This document shows, piece after piece, positions 15,713-16,080 of a stretch of DNA of 16,080 nt. The DNA is taken from positions 1 to 16,080 of the forward strand of contig JAJYOQ010000041.1 of the NCBI GenBank assembly GCA_021796135.1. The letters run 5' to 3'. The DNA comes from Bacteroidota bacterium. Its GTDB lineage: Bacteria; Bacteroidota; Ignavibacteria; Ignavibacteriales; Ignavibacteriaceae. Numbering within the stretch: the first letter of the stretch is position 1; every line of letters starts with the position of its first letter. Both the position numbers and the translations under genes were made by a program. A model generated the notes under the pieces. The model worked only from the letters and a program-made list of their open reading frames with translations, had not been told where the DNA came from and made no database searches.

Positions 15713-16060
15713 TTATTCCATTGCAATAAATTTTTCTCCGCCAGCTTTTTTCTTTTTATATCTCAAAAATAAAATAGGAAGTAGACAAATTATTGTTATT
15801 AGTGAAGCAACAAGGAAATCATCATCAACAGCAGAAACAAATGCCTGCTGACTAAGGTTATAAACAATTAAAGCATTTGCTCTCATTACCGAAGCTGCAG
15901 TAGTTCCTCCGACAGCATGCTGTGAAAAATTAGTTAAACCTGTCAAAATATTTTTTGTCGCAGGAGAATATTTATTTATAGCTTCACCATAAAAATTATT
16001 ATGATAAATTGTTCTGTCGGTTAAAAGTGTTCCCATTAAAGCCACACCAAAACTGCCGCT
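15713..16060 (-). CDS. C-terminal part of an EmrB/QacA-type MFS exporter (frame interrupted near the edge)
   Basis: The open frame encodes about 110-115 residues matching the last fifth of DHA2-family (14-segment) MFS drug exporters, normally about 500 residues. SGSFGVALMGTLLTDRT matches the conserved GGS-x-G stretch of membrane segment 13, and VASLITIICLLPILFL is the last membrane segment, followed by a basic tail (RYKKKKAGG). A GTG at 16045 could serve as a start, but five residues before it (SGSFG, 16060-16046) are also family-conserved, and a TAG at 16061-16063 then closes the frame. A short stretch beyond, in the same or another frame, still looks family-like, so a frameshift, nonsense mutation or poor sequence at a contig end is likely. 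It is not a complete transporter as it stands. It lies 57 nt before tolC, as expected for an emrAB-tolC operon. Confidence 0.75.
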   Translation of the reverse strand, partial: SGSFGVALMGTLLTDRTIYHNNFYGEAINKYSPATKNILTGLTNFSQHAVGGTTAASVMRANALIVYNLSQQAFVSAVDDDFLVASLITIICLLPILFLRYKKKKAGGEKFIAME

Positions 16061-16080
16061 CTATTTACAAAACGCACTAG

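Noticed and set aside
1..16080. tRNA, rRNA, CRISPR, insertion sequence or phage signatures
   Set aside because: Looked for across all gaps; coding is almost continuous, and no cloverleaf, spaced direct repeats, transposase or integrase was seen.

Overview
This AT-rich window (roughly one third G+C by eye) carries about sixteen protein genes and no RNA genes, insertion sequences or CRISPR arrays that I can see. The gene content suggests a Gram-negative bacterium of the Bacteroidota/Chlorobi/Ignavibacteria assemblage. The pointers are a FadL-type outer-membrane porin paired with an SGNH lipoprotein, SPOR and FISUMP lipoproteins, a TlpA-like protein with a long N-terminal extension, a TolC/EmrB efflux pair, and frequent TTG starts. 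The lineage is inferred from gene families, not from a marker gene.

Left part, + strand, 3-7541: a tightly packed, probably co-transcribed run of mostly housekeeping genes. In order these are the tail of an unrecognised protein, a CNNM/CorC-type membrane protein with CBS domains, a short-chain dehydrogenase, a GatB/YqeY protein, a CvpA family membrane protein, MutS2, a biotin carboxylase and a biotin carboxyl carrier. Neighbours overlap by 1, 4, 4 and 8 nt or are separated by 16-26 nt, so translational coupling is likely. The last two genes together look like the alpha subunit of an acyl-CoA carboxylase cut in two; no carboxyltransferase is in view.

Middle, + strand, 7594-10852: a FadL/OmpP1 porin and an SGNH/GDSL lipoprotein hydrolase, 15 nt apart, look like a lipid-use pair in which the surface esterase releases acyl chains and the porin takes them up. 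A good intrinsic terminator follows. A separate SPOR-domain lipoprotein gene then ends the + strand block and faces the next block tail to tail across 29 nt.

Right part, - strand, 16080-10882: reading leftward, the C-terminal part of an EmrB/QacA-type MFS exporter, a TolC-family outer-membrane channel, an isochorismatase-family cysteine hydrolase, a three-domain FISUMP lipoprotein, and a TlpA-like thioredoxin-fold protein only 12 nt behind it. The exporter and TolC are two parts of a tripartite efflux system whose membrane-fusion subunit should lie beyond the right edge. The exporter reading frame is interrupted by a stop just inside the window edge.

I found no clearly new system. The most interesting items are the interrupted exporter frame, the split carboxylase alpha subunit, the FISUMP/TlpA pair, and the unusual initiation sites (three TTG starts, and a GTG start overlapping an ATG-TGA start-stop pair).
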